Source: Nematostella vectensis
Lineage: Eukaryota; Cnidaria; Anthozoa; Actiniaria; Edwardsiidae
Length of the DNA: 64,000 nt
Assembly (NCBI RefSeq): GCF_932526225.1
Contig: NC_064046.1
Span: forward strand, 13,837,408 to 13,901,407
Direction of reading: 5' to 3'
Position 1 is the first letter of the stretch; each line of letters begins with the position of its first letter. A program made the translations under genes and the position numbers. Shown here piece by piece: positions 24,001-36,604 of this stretch. The notes below the pieces were generated by a model, which saw only the letters and a program-made list of their open reading frames with translations, was not told the DNA's origin and ran no database searches.

Positions 24001-27000
24001 GATTAATGGTTTCCACTACAAAAGACCACCCTAAATTATATACAAGCCACTTATAACCATATGTACTTATTTTTCAGCACTTAATATTTGCTATCTTATA
24101 TACCTTATTTTGTTTTATTTTCTTTTTTTTTATGAAATGTGAAAAACTCCTACAGTCTGCAAGGTGAGGCTGACACATTTTCTGTTCTTCCTTTGTGAAA
24201 AATTCTAGTCTCCAATGGGCAAATATGATTTCATTTGATTACCCTATCATTGCATTTATAGGGTGAATAAGGCAAAGCTACCCTCTAAACCAACTCCTAG
24301 CAAAAAGCCAGCGTCTGCCAAAAAAAACAAACAAGGGGTGAGTTATAGTGAGTTCTAATAATCCTGTTTATAGAAAGTCATAACTATTAAATTTTCTTCT
24401 CTTTTTTTCTTAGGAACGAAAAAGAAGGAAAAGTGGGAGTGACAGTGATGATGAACCATTGGTATGTATGTATGCATCTATTTTGCAATTACTAGTGCGC
24501 CCAGGCGTATAGCCGAGATCTTCGAGATCTGCTGGGAAAGTGGGAGGTGGGGGGAAGGGCAAGGGTGGTGCTTAAATAGTCAGGTGGTTCACAGGTGTAA
24601 AATAGCCATGTGTCGAATGTAATGGCTATTATGGTACTGTAGTCTAACCACATTCTTTTATTCTACAGTCTAAAATTGCAAAGAAATCTGTAAAAAAGGA
24701 GGATGTTAAACAAAAGAAGACACCAGGAAAAGACACAAAAGGGAAAACTAAAACAACTGTTAAAAAGGAAGACAACAAAGAAGGGAAAGGAAAGAAAAAG
24801 AAGAAGGATGAAGAACAGAAGGAACTCTGGAAGTGGTATGCAAAACGTCCATGGACAAGAAATCTCTGGATTCTTGAGCGTACCGCTTCAGTTAAAAACC
24901 ATTTTTGCTTCCATGAATTAGAGAGTCTAGATTTGTCCTAGACATTGTACTTTGGGTAACGTAGTTTAAGAACATGCCCTTGCCCTCAATTTCCAGGACA
25001 AGGTTTCACATTCCCTATACGATTTCAGGTGGGAAGAGCAGGAGCTGCCAGATGGCAAGAAATGGTTGACCTTGGAACACAAGGTACTGTTCATAACTAT
25101 CATAAAAAGTAATGATAGAGTAATACAACCAACTGTTGCAGTACCTTAAAGCCGCATTGTCACCAGTTTACTTCCGGAGGCCCGGCTGAAACCTCAACCG
25201 TTAAAGACAAAAGAATCCGAGATATTAAACAGGCCATCCGCTGTAAATTATCAATCACATCCTCAAAGAAACTTCCAATAAACACACTGCTTTCAATATT
25301 TTGATATATTTTTCGCTTTTTTCGTTAAAAATCATCGGAGATTGTTACGTAATCAACCGGACTTAAACTGGTGACAATGGGGCTTTAAGACAACCTCCTA
25401 TTCCAGTATTTTCAGTTTTTAGGCACAGAAAAATAGCCCCAATTAAGCCGGAAATGCAAAGAAATGACATTGTAACTCTTCTTACTAAACTACAGCCCAA
25501 CAGGTGTCTGTAATACTGGAGAGAGTTCACTGTGAACAATCAACTGTTAACAAAAAATTTCTGTTAACAAACATTTTTTAAACTTTAGGTTTTGCAGCAG
25601 TGTTTTATAAATTAAAGTATTGTTCAACCCAAACTTTGGATACTGTGAGAACACTTGTTGAACACATTGTCCAATGATATTATTATTATTATTTTTTTTT
25701 TTTTTTTGCTTTTTTGCTTTTTTTGCTTATGAAAAATATACCCTTAAGATTAATTAAAGCTTTTTACTTGTGATACAGGGACCGTTTTTCCCTCCTGAGT
25801 ATGAACCACTCCCTGCTAATGTAAAGTTCTACTATAACGGTAAGATTTCTCTCTTTTATTTATTTGAATATTTATGTACAAATTGTTTAAATTATCAGGG
25901 AAATGTTTCAAACAAATTTAATGATTTTGGGTTTCCCAGGTGAGGAGTACAAGCTTAGTCCTACTTCTGAAGAAGTGAGTATCAGACTGGACCACAGTGG
26001 TCTCACATATAGTGCACACTCCAATAACACTTGCTTTTTGTGTTACAGATTGCAGGGTTTTATGCTAAGATGCTGGAGCATGATTACACATCCAAAGAAA
26101 TCTTCAACAAGAATTTTTTCAGTGATTGGAGAAAAGAGATGACGGAAGAAGAACGGAAACATATCAAGGACCTGAAAAATTGTGACTTCAAAGAGATGCA
26201 CAAATACTTTGAAATGGTAAGAGCATTAAGATGAATTATACTAATTATAATTATATTAAATTATATAATTATATTAAATTATATAATTATATTAAATTAT
26301 ATAATTATATTAAATTATATAATTATATTAAATTATACTTTTGTTATTACCAGCCCTAAGCCTCTAATGTTTGAGAGCAAAATAAATGTGACAAAATCAT
26401 TTCGAGAAGGTTGTCCTAGCCAAATGAAACTGTAAAAATTTTGAATGCAGCAAGAGTTGAAAATGAAAACGGCTCTACCAAATATCCTTAATCTAATAAC
26501 AAGGCTTTTTCATGGTTGACTCTGAACTTAGATCATAGATGAAAATTTTGGGAACTGTTTTTGTGCTATTTTACATTAACAACGTCTACACCCACTATAT
26601 TGTTGAATCTTCTGTTTAAAAATAACATAATAGTGTTAAAACAAAATATTATATATAAAAAAGTCCTGAATAGGGCTATCATGTTTCTGTTCCCCAATTT
26701 CACAAATCTTTCTTTCCTGTTCTCCATTTTGCCCCTTGAAGGCTCATCTATATGATATATACTGTAGATGCTAAAAAGGCATTTCATATTTTGTTCTCAA
26801 TAGAAAAACGAAGAGCGCAAAAACATGACCAAGGAAGAGAAGCTTGAGATCAAGAAGAAAAATGAGGAAATCCTGAACGAGTACGGCTTCTGCATGATGG
26901 ACCACCACAAGCAGAGAGTTGGTAACTTCAAGATTGAGCCGCCAGGTCTGTTCCGAGGGCGGGGTGATCATCCCAAGCAGGGCAAGCTCAAAAAGAGGGT

Positions 27001-30000
27001 CATGCCTGAGGAAGTCACCATCAACATTGGCAAGTAAGTTGTTCTAGTTGACAGGTAAAGATTGCCTTCAACAAACACAATTTACACAACACTTACTGTA
27101 CCATTAAAGGGGTCAGGGAAAAAAGGCAGGGTAAAAAAATAAAAAAAAAATTATAACTAATGTGAGGATTTTTATTTTGTTCTTTTCACTAATGTTCAAT
27201 TTGACAGTTCACAGCAGATGAGATATTCTGTCTTCCAAATGTTGTGTGAATTAGGATCAGCAGAACTGGATTCCCCCTGATTGAAACATAGATAATTTTG
27301 GAGCAAAAATTTGTAGAAGGTGGATACAGCAGGAAGATCAAACTTTTATGGTTCCAGGGTTAGACTATTAACCCTTTGTGTAGTTTTTAGAGTTTGGGTG
27401 ATATAGTTATCGCTTTATGGAATATTAAATGTATTGTGCACATTTTTCTTTAGAGATGCCAAGGTTCCAGATCCCCCTGCTGGACACAAATGGAAGAAAG
27501 TCATCTGCGATGACACGGTATGTACATACACCATGTCAGCAGTACAGTTAGTTACATCGTAGCTTTGATGGCTGTCCTTATGAAAAGTCTTAAATACTTC
27601 ACAAGAAAGTACATATTGACTAAATGTTTTACTGTGAGGGATTTAAATTTATATACTATGTTGAACACTGTATTTCAAGATATGTAATTTGTTTGGTGAA
27701 GTGAAAGCCATACCAAAAGCAGCATGATCAGTGCTTGATCCAGAATCGCTGGATCGAGAAAAAGTGGCTATAGGAGGCAAAAAGATTCAATGAATCAGTG
27801 ATTATGCTTTCCAATTTATATTGGGGCAACATTGTTTGAAAATGAGAACACCATGGTGAGCTTACAATTAAAAAAAACTAATAAAAATTGCATGCTAATT
27901 GCTTCCTTTTCGTGTCCTTTTTCATGTCAACCATCACAGTGAGTGATAGTTTTCTCAATTGTGATGAGTTAATCCAAATATCCAAATAGTCACATTCATT
28001 AACCAGAATAATGTACATATGGTTCATCAAAAACTGGTACTCGACTCTACCAAATTTTCGTTTTTAATAATACTTTTTCTGGGCAGAATCACTTGTGGCG
28101 GTGTAAAACGAATATGCTTGTTGATGTGTTGTAGGTGACTTGGCTCGCATGCTGGATTGAGAACATCCAGGGAAGTTACAAATACGTCATGTTGAACCCG
28201 ACTTCAAGGTTAAAGGTACTGCCTAAAATTATAGGGGTTTACAGTAGATCCTTGTCACAGGCACCAGTATGCCTGATCGCATGTTTAATCCCGTACAGTA
28301 ATAGTCCCAGAGAGGATACGATATAGCATAGAACTCTATACCAGCAAAAATGTGTAAGTACAATGGATGTGCATAGACCTGCTGCTAGTTTGCATATGTT
28401 CAAGAGCGGTACTGTAAATCACCCCATTTTCGGACATGATTGGAGGCTTATAGGTGACTACAAAGAGGGTTCCTTTGGTGATATTTGATGGTGTAGCAGG
28501 CTTTGTGGTCCTCTATATAATCTTGCCTACGGTTTTTTAATCCAACAACATTTTTAGAGGGTTTTTAATTGGTTTAACCCCAGTACGTTTTTGTGCAGGG
28601 TGAGAAAGACTGGCGAAAGTATGAAACTGCAAGGAAGCTTAAGGTAAGTTCCAATGTTGTAGTGCTCCTGATGTTTCATTTCGTGTATTGATGAGGGATT
28701 TTTGATATTAGGAATGTGTTGACAAGATCAGAGAGGACTACAGAAAAGACTGGAAGTCCAAAGAAATGAGACTAAGGCAAAGGTATACTGTAGCTCTTAG
28801 CTCAAAGGGTGTGCTTTTAATAAATCACTTATGAGGGTATAGATGATCTTAAGCCCTGCCTAATGTTCAAAATTTCCTGTCACTCACATTGCAATCACTT
28901 TCTGTGCATGTAGAATAGCAGGTGTGTTACAAAATGTTACAGTGGAATGTTTTCGAAGCAGGCTTAATTTAAATATGAAGCAACTTCTTACCAAAAAATG
29001 ACTTGACAAAACTTGACATTTGAAAAAATCAGAAATGTCTTTGTTAGATTGTCAAGATCATTTATATAAAAAAATCAAACAAACAATCGTAAAGCATGTG
29101 TTTATGGACATTCTTTGATTATTATTTTTGTTTCTAGGGGCGTGGCACTATATTTCATCGACAAGGTAAGTAAACACTGTGTATCCTCACTACCCCTAAG
29201 AAGTTGGTTGTGCTTCATTTTCTGCCATCAAATCACCTCAGTCCACAGGTAGCCCAGGCTCACGGCGAATGTAGGTTTATAACAGAGTTTGTATGAGCGT
29301 ACAGAGTTTGTATGAGCGAACAAAACTCGTTGAAATAAATATGCTGATTTGAAATTAAAACAGTAGCTTGAAGTTGCTACTACTCAAACCCGCCATTTTA
29401 AGCTGTTTTAGCCGCTGCGAATTTTTTCTGTCGCCTTCTGTATATAAAATAGACAAGGTTGCAAACTCCGACGACCGCCAAATTCCAAAGTGCTCAACAA
29501 ATCTACCGATCCTTTCAAAATCCAGACTCGCACGGCAAAATAAACCTTAAATAAACCAAAAGATTACAGTACAATGACCAGTTCCATATCACTTCAGATT
29601 AAAATTGCTCTATCTTTTTTGCGGAGGGCCCAATGCTCATGATTTTACTAAGATGACTACAAATTTACTTATGCATATAATATGCACAGAAAAGACTAAA
29701 CCTTTTCAAATTTCATTGATTTATATGGTATTTTCTGTTTGCCCATAGTGGGAGTAGTTTCGTAGCAGCGGGCATAGTTCTGTATCACTCAAAAATTCTG
29801 TCGTCTGGTACGAGTTTTTTTCATTTGAGAATCAATAAAAACATATTTACTGAATGACATATCACATCGCTTCCTTTTTGCTTAAAATTAATGAATAAAA
29901 ATGGTTTTAACTTCGCAATGCAGCAGGTTAACAAACCAACAATCGTCAATGGGCTTTGGCTCGTGTGTCACTAACAAATCCATGATCATCCTACAATCCT

Positions 30001-33000
30001 CAACAAAAGTAAGTGGGACACTTCCCATACGAACAACCGCCAACCCTCTCCCCCCGATTAATATTGGTTAGAGGCGATTTTTCAGCTCAAAACACAAGCA
30101 GTAGCAAGGTGATCATTTGCCCTCCAACATTGAGGAAGGGGGAGGGAAAGTGTCCCATTAGTTTTGTAAAAGATTGTAGCATATTGATATATCAATCACA
30201 GTTTCAGTAATTATTTGAAGTCTTTCATTGCAATAACGCCCTGAGACGCCTGTAAAATATCGGCCCAACTCCAAAACGTCAGAAATGCAAACTAAACATC
30301 ACCAGACCTGGATACTCATAGATTCTTACAAAGCATAGACGACCTTCAAAAGCGCATCGAAGCAATGTAATAGAATTGACTCTTGGCAAAATATCAACCT
30401 TGATTTCTGACCAATTCATAAACAAATGCTTAAACTCAGAAACATTTCTTACCAAAACAGTTAAGTACATATATTCCGGGTGACAGCTCCAAATGATTTT
30501 ATTTTAAAGCACCCAAGCAGTTGTAATCTCAAACCATATAATATGAAATATAAAAGCTTATTGTTTGTAACTATGACATATTTTCGTTCAAAGGCAGTCG
30601 GGTTACCCCAATCTTCATTAGTTTACTGGGATTTTGTTCTTCTGCAGCTTGCTCTTCGAGCAGGTCACGAGAAAGATGATGACACAGCAGACACAGTTGG
30701 CTGTTGTTCTTTGCGTGTTGAACACATTAGTAAGTGAAAGAATTTAATACATCTCTCACTCAATAGTTACCCCTGTTTACGCGCCAGCATCTCACTCAAA
30801 AGTAACAATTTAAGGTTCCTCTTAAACCCTTCTGAGCACAACCATTTGAGTCGTCATCATTTTCTCTGTACGTAATAATCTGCTTTCATCTCACAAGCTA
30901 TGTACAGTATAGAATTCTTATCCTTAGCGTTAAATAAGTAAGCTGCATTTATTCTGTTCTTATTTCTCAGAGCTACATGAAGAGTGGGAGGACAAGGAGT
31001 GTGTTGTGGAGTTTGACTTTCTCGGAAAGGACTCCGTACGGTACCGGAACTTCGTACCCATAGAAAAACGGGTAAGGAAAAGTTAACCCTTATTATTAGG
31101 TCTTACCCTCCTTATAAGGTCTTGCCTTTCTTATTTAGTCTTACCCTCCTTATAAGGTCTTACCCTCCTTATTAGGTCTTACCCTCCTTATAAGGTCTTA
31201 CCCTCCTTATTAGGTCTTACCCTCCTTATTAGGTCTCACCTCCTTATTAGGTCTTACCCTCCTTATTAGGTCTTACCCTCCTTATTAGGTCTTACCCTCC
31301 TTATTAGGTCTTACCCTCCTTATTAGGTCTTACCCTCCTTATTAGGTCTTACCCTCCTTATTAGGCCTTACCCTCCTTATTAGGCCTTACCCTCCTTATT
31401 AGGCATTACCCTCCTTATTAGGCATTACCCTCCTTAATAGGCCTTACCCTCCTTATTAGGTCTTACCCACCTTATTAGGTTTTACCCTCCTTATTAGGTC
31501 TTACCCACCTTATTAGGTTTTACCCTCCTTATTAGGCCTTGCCCTCCTTATAAGGTCTGACATTCCTTGATTAGTTTTTTTAGGTCTCGCTCTCCATATT
31601 AGGACCCTTTATCTTACATCCTCAATATAGAATATCTAATACCTCAAATACACATTGTCACCCTACTGTAGTCTGAATTTTATCCCTGCATTTTCTTGTT
31701 TAGTACTAGTTTATAGGAGGTACAGGTTTTCGAGAAATTTCCTCGCATTTCTTTCTTTTAACTTTCTCTTCTCTCATTCTTTTCTTCCATTTTCTCTCAT
31801 GTTTCTTTTAAATTCTGTAAACTTACCTGATAAAGCCCAGCCAAATTCTCACTTTTATGTATGTTATGGTTATAGGCTTTCAAAAACATGAAGCTCTTCA
31901 TGGAAGGAAAGCAAGAGGGTGATGACCTATTTGACAGGCTGACGGTAATACATTATCAGTTATCCAACATAGCTACCGTAAATGATCTAATAAACACCCC
32001 AGGCGTTTATTAGATGGTCCTAGGGGGGCGTTCAATAGATAGGAGGCGTTTATTAGAGAGGGGTGTTCTTTACAAACTATGAAAATATAACAAACCCAAG
32101 TGCAGTGGGGTTCTAGTCTCAGCCAGGATCGTGTCAAATTATACCCTGCGTGGTATTGAGCAAGTGTCACCCAGTAGAAGCCAAGCTCAGATTACTCAAA
32201 AAGACAATTGAATTTGGTTTATATTACCGGAATTCGTATGTCGTTTGTCTTTAAGCTGTGATGAAGGGTGGGGCGTTTAATAGAGGGGGGAGTTTATTAG
32301 GGAGGGGCTTTGTTCAATACAAAGTTGTTAGCCTTGAGTGTTCATTAAGTACGAAGTGTTCTTTAGATATGGGGCGTTTTTATTATATCATTTTCGGTAA
32401 TACTTATGGCTGGTCATCCACAAACTTTGACCATCTGTACCCGGAGTCTTGCTATTTTTAAAAATTTAAAAACAATATCAACGGTTTAAGTCTGATTTAT
32501 TACCGTTACTTGGTTGAAAGTTTCTCAGTTACTTGCTTGAAGAAGCCAATGGAACTTGATTCTTTGAATGACTCGATATTGTGCGGGAGTGTAAAATTGC
32601 GGGTTGATTAGCCTTCGTTAACACTTGCTTTTCCCATATTACCTACAGACTACTTCTGTGAACAAGTACTTGTCTGAACTAATGGAAGGCCTGTCAGCCA
32701 AGGTGTTCCGTACTTTCAACGCATCTCTCACACTGCAAGACCAGCTACAAAAGCTTACCAACCCGGAGGATAATGTCAACGCGAAGATCCTGTCATACAA
32801 CCGCGCTAACCGGGCTGTGGCCATTTTATGTAACCATCAGGTAACATCACTTGTATAGTAAAAGCCCAAGAGTGAGAACAGAACCCGTAGCGCACCTTAA
32901 CAAGTCCAGTCATCCCATCTACCGAACCCGTAGCGCACCTTAACAAGTCCAGTCATCCCATCTACCGAACCCGTAGCGCACCTTAACAAGTCCAGTCATC

Positions 33001-35169
33001 CCATCTACCGAACCCGTAGCGCACCTTAACAAGTCCAGTCATCCCATCTACCGTACCCGTAGCGCACCTTAACAAGTCCAGTTATCCAATCTACCATACC
33101 CGTAGCGCACCTTAACAAGTCCAGTTATCCAATCTACCGAATCAGTAAAGTTCGGCACGCCAGAATTAAGTTCGCCACGGCACAGAGCACGGCAAAAACA
33201 CCTTAGTGATGCTAACGTCGAGGTTCTGTTGTGCCAAATCAGATGCCAAATTGTTTTGATTTCTCGCAACCCAGTTGGTGTGATGAAAATGTTGAATGCA
33301 TTGATGACTCCTGTTGGAGTAACGTAAGTTGTGTTTTCTTGCAGCGGACAGCGCCGAAAACGTTTGAGAAGTCTATGTCCAATCTGCAGTTGAAGGTAAC
33401 CACTAGAGAGCGAAATGTGTACTTATCAGCAACCTAGCTCTTAAAGCCTATTTTCACTAATGAAGGAGAAGTTAACCGAGGAAGTGGTGCTAACCGCATG
33501 TATAAAAATCCCGTGATCAGGATGCAAGAGAGGAAGAAATGGAGCAATTCCTCCTATCTTCCTTCTCCCCGCTTCACTTATATTTGTTTTACTGTAATTT
33601 CAGGCGCTACGGTAATGTGAGTAACAAAGTCTTCTGACTTGAACAAGATTGCTACTCAGAAATTAGAAGATCGTTCTATTTTTTAAACAAAAAAATTGTG
33701 AATGTTGCGCGTATTACTACGACGAGCCATTAGTCTAGCAGCAAAATGACGTCAACACATCTTTGACGCTTGCGATTGGTTGAAAGCGAGACAAATTGGA
33801 TGCTTTTGTTGTTCGTATCACCGTACCTTAACCTCTTGTACTGAGCCTGTGCTACCTTCCCCGTCTCATTTCCCTTCACTAGTGGAAAGCCGTCATAATA
33901 CCAAATGATGTGATGATATTCATGGCCGTTAACCGTCCTTTGGCGTTTTGTTCAGATCAGTGACAAAAAGAAAACAGTCAAGGAGGCCAAGAAGGAACTG
34001 AAAGCGTTACGCGTCAAAGCCAAGGAAAGCAAGTCCGAATCAAATAACAAGTAAGCTAACGTGCTCTGGTGTGCGGTTCACTCGAAGTCAGAGGAGAGGC
34101 GCAACGCCTTTTGTTATGTTGTTTAGTTTTTACATACAAGCTCCTATTTATTATAAATTATTAGCTGTCTCAGAAGTTTCACGGTCTCCTTCTACATATC
34201 ACAGTGTTCTCGTAATAAGATAAAGGCACCGGATGGACGTTTATTTGGATGGCTGTTTAGAATATCAAACTTATTTCATATACAACCATTTCTATAGCAA
34301 TAACATGATCACTTTTCACAGGGCAGTGGAGAAAAAGAAGGCGCAAGTGCAGCGATTGGAGGAACAGTTATTCAAGCTGGAAGTGACGGCTACGGATAAG
34401 GAGGAGAATAAGGAAATCGCCCTTGGTACCTCCAAGCTCAACTATCTCGATCCTAGAATTACTGTAGCTTGGTAAGCACCTCGTACTGGACCGTCACATT
34501 GCCCATAATGCATTGCTTTCTACCCTGCCCATAATGCATTGCATCCTACCCATAACACATTGCTCCCTACCCTGCCCATAATGCATTGCATCCTTCCTTG
34601 CCCATAATGCATTGTATCCTACCCTACCCATAAAGCATTGCTCCCTGCCCTGCCCATAATGCATTGCTTCTTACCCTGCCCATAATGCATTGCTCCTTAC
34701 CCTGTCCATAATGCATTGCATCCCACCTCGCTTATAATGCATTGCTCCCTACCCTGCCCATAATGCATTGCATCCTACCCTGCTCATAACGCATTGCATC
34801 CCAACATACCATAATGCATTGCTTCCTACCTTACTAATAATACATCACAACCTACCCTACCCATAATGCATTGCATCCATCCCACAATACATTGCATCAT
34901 TCCTGCCCATGATACATTGCAGCCTTCCCTGCCCATGATATATTGCATTCTCCCCTGCCCATGATATATTGCAGCCTTCCCTGCCCATGATATATTGCAG
35001 CCTTCGCTGCCCACAATTAATGGCATCCTTCCTCGCCTGTTCTGATAACCCTCTTATCTTTGGTAGGTGCAAGAAGTTTGAAGTCCCAATCGAGAAGGCC
35101 TACAACAAGACCCAGCGTGAGAAGTTCGCATGGGCCATCGACATGGCAGGAGAAGATTTCGTATTTTGA
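18087..35169 (+). CDS. TOP1: DNA topoisomerase I (type IB), 31 exons, complete
   Basis: Nuclear enzyme that nicks one DNA strand through a 3'-phosphotyrosine to relax supercoils. Exons: 18087-18128, 18261-18317, 18449-18479, 19357-19397, 19767-19786, 20184-20355, 20550-20612, 22608-22624, 23465-23666, 24156-24163, 24262-24337, 24414-24461, 24669-24835, 25029-25083, 25779-25839, 25940-25974, 26049-26216, 26804-27033, 27454-27517, 28135-28215, 28599-28643, 28712-28782, 29138-29165, 30648-30729, 30971-31071, 31876-31944, 32649-32840, 33345-33395, 33956-34050, 34322-34471, 35067-35169. All join in phase: 874 codons plus TGA. Residues 1 to about 314 form a lysine-rich linker with three acidic SDxDDxPL motifs. 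The core starts at [11 protein letters not shown]. Catalytic residues are Arg598 (LALRAG), Lys641 (FLGKDS), Arg699 (KVFRTF), His741 (LCNHQ) and Tyr832 (SKLNYLDPR). Tyr832 lies 42 residues from the end, as in human TOP1. The N-terminus is about 100 residues longer than human. Intron 1 uses a GC donor. Exons 8 (17 nt) and 10 (8 nt) are less certain because they are so short. Confidence 0.97.
20398..20451. repeat. AAAT-type microsatellite in TOP1 intron 6
   Basis: Tandem AAAT and AAATAAATAAAAAC units begin about 43 bp after the donor of exon 6. Confidence 0.85.
21140..21750. repeat. GCCTTTT-rich repeat with opposed arms (inverted) in TOP1 intron 7
   Basis: From about 21,165 to 21,510, many irregular 20-22 bp units carry CGTTGCCTTTT or GCTGCCTTTT. 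From about 21,650 to 21,720 the complementary motif AAAAGGCAATGC recurs several times. Opposed arms could fold in the pre-mRNA. The spacer around 21,420-21,640 has no gene I can support. The rest of this 2-kb intron (20613-21140 and 21750-22607) shows nothing recognisable. Confidence 0.7.
25146..25388 (+). mobile_element. MITE copy 1 (TTAA-flanked, about 30-bp terminal inverted repeats)
   Basis: Starts TTAA then AAAGCCGCATTGTCACCAG and ends with the near-perfect inverse (CTGGTGACAATGGGGCTTTAA). Both ends carry TTAA, consistent with a TTAA target. The 243-bp interior has no open frame. It sits in TOP1 intron 14. A second copy in opposite orientation at 36605-36858 supports mobility. The autonomous family cannot be named from this. 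Confidence 0.85.
26241..26338. repeat. 18-bp AT minisatellite in TOP1 intron 17
   Basis: About five to six copies of ATTATATTAAATTATATA, starting 25 bp after the exon 17 donor. Confidence 0.92.
31085..31560. repeat. 19-bp minisatellite in TOP1 intron 25, about 25 units
   Basis: Unit TTACCCTCCTTATTAGGTC with variants (TATAAGG, AGGCCTTA, AGGCATTA, TTACCCACC). It starts about 14 bp after the exon 25 donor. Read on the transcribed strand, every unit has a pyrimidine tract ending in TTAG/G, which resembles a 3' splice site. Confidence 0.96.
32881..33138. repeat. 43-bp tandem repeat, exactly six units, in TOP1 intron 27
   Basis: Units begin GAACCCGTAGCGCACC at 32881, 32924, 32967, 33010, 33053 and 33096. 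The last units drift (ACCATACC, GTTATCCAATC). The array starts 40 bp after the exon 27 donor. Confidence 0.97.
34497..35035. repeat. About 25-bp minisatellite (CCCATAATGCATTGC) in TOP1 intron 30
   Basis: About twenty irregular units with core CCCATAATGCATTGCATCC. They degrade rightward to CCCATGATATATTGCAGCC. The array starts about 26 bp after the exon 30 donor and fills most of the last intron. Two open frames on the minus strand (MGREGCN-type repeats) are by-products. Confidence 0.94.
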
Positions 35170-35221
35170 CGACTTCTATTCTTAATCTTTCTTGTCTTCC
35201 CGTAGTACAGCCCTGTAGCAC

Positions 35222-35660
35222 GAGGTCATAGCCCAGGATCACGTGATTTCACAGACCAAAAGCACACGATATCAAAGCCCAGGGACGTGTTGTAACAGAT
35301 AAGAGGCACGTGATATCAAACAATGGTGTGAGTGATGTCAAAGCCCAGGATCACGTGATATCACAGACCAAAAACACGTGATATCAAAGCCCAGGCACGT
35401 GTTGTAACAGAAAAGACGCACGTGACATTAAAGTACTGGTGTGAGTGATGTCAAAGCCCAGGATCACGTGATATCACAGACCAAAAGCACGTGATATCAA
35501 AGCCCAGGGACGTGTTGTAACAGATAAGAGGCACGTGACATCAAAGTACTGGTGTGAGTGATATCAAAGCCCAGGTCCACGTGATGTAACAGACCAGGGG
35601 CAAGTGATAGCAATGTCCTGAAGCACGTGATATCAGAGATAAAGAGCAGGTGATGTCATG
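35222..35660. repeat. About 113-bp repeat rich in CACGTG E-boxes, TOP1 3' flank
   Basis: About three and a half degenerate units of the type GATCACGTGATATCACAGACC, then an AGCACGTGATATCAAAGCCC phrase. They contain roughly eleven CACGTG palindromes between 35,240 and 35,625, starting some 55 bp after the TOP1 stop. They are probably in the 3' UTR or just beyond. CACGTG is the core site of bHLH-zip factors (USF, MYC and MITF types), but function here is unproven. Confidence 0.85.
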
Positions 35661-36604
35661 TGTTCTTATGGACCAATGTCTTGTTTCGTCTTCGGGGCGA
35701 TGTTAGCGGGGCTAGACCAGGGTGAGGCCGCGAGCTCGATTTGATTTTCGACTGAAGTATGTTCTGTACGATCGTAGGGGGTGTCTTTTTGTGGCTGGTT
35801 ATTTTTAAATTTATGATCGCATCAGATGCTCCCATACTTGGGAAGGAAATTTACTTCGCCTGAGCGGCCAAACATTCTAGACAAACAATTTCCGGGCCGT
35901 GCGTATGTACACAACGTTATTGGGGCCAGCACTTGTACTAACTACGAGCACCTTCTGTTGGGCTATCCAAAATCTTGACGAGTTGGTCCTCTAACATAAT
36001 GGAACCACCATATTGTTACTTGTTACTTCGTTTGAACGATATATCTGGTAGCTTAACATTGTCTTATAGAACAATAAGGCATAGTTAAGACGCCATTCTT
36101 CTCTTGTACCGTTGCAAATTCAAATGAACGAAGTCGATAGTTTCATCCCTATTTGTATGCATCTAAATTTGGAACGGTACATGAAAGGGACGATATCTAA
36201 ACAAGGCCTAACAAGCTATTTTCTCAGCTGTTACCAGTAACGTTGCGCGATATGCAGAAGGGTTGACTTTGTCTCACTGGTTATTAACCGAAGAGTATTA
36301 TTTTTGTCTTCTCGTTTGCTTGCACTGCTTTTTAACCTTTTAGCTATACGTTCTTGATTAGTCTACAGAGTAGCGCTATCTTTTTATCGATACAATGCAT
36401 CGAATTTGATATAACAGGAAGCTCTCCGATTGTACATACAAGAAAATGCGGGAATTCCATATTTATTTTCCAATCAGCTCTAATTTAATATACAGGATTT
36501 GCAAGTACATAGTTTTTTAGAAATTGTAGTTAATATATTGCAGGGGTTCTTGACATGGCATAAAGGAAGTGGCTAGTAGAAGACCCCAGTAGGGCTTTGG
36601 ATAT
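35661..36604. other. Intergenic or TOP1 3' UTR, no gene seen
   Basis: Non-repetitive AT-rich sequence with no convincing open frame, splice pair or canonical AATAAA that I could find. The TOP1 3' end is therefore not fixed. Confidence 0.5.

Noticed and set aside
34826-35072. Minus-strand frames rich in GREGCN and AIYHGQG
   Set aside because: By-products of the 25-bp repeat in the last TOP1 intron.
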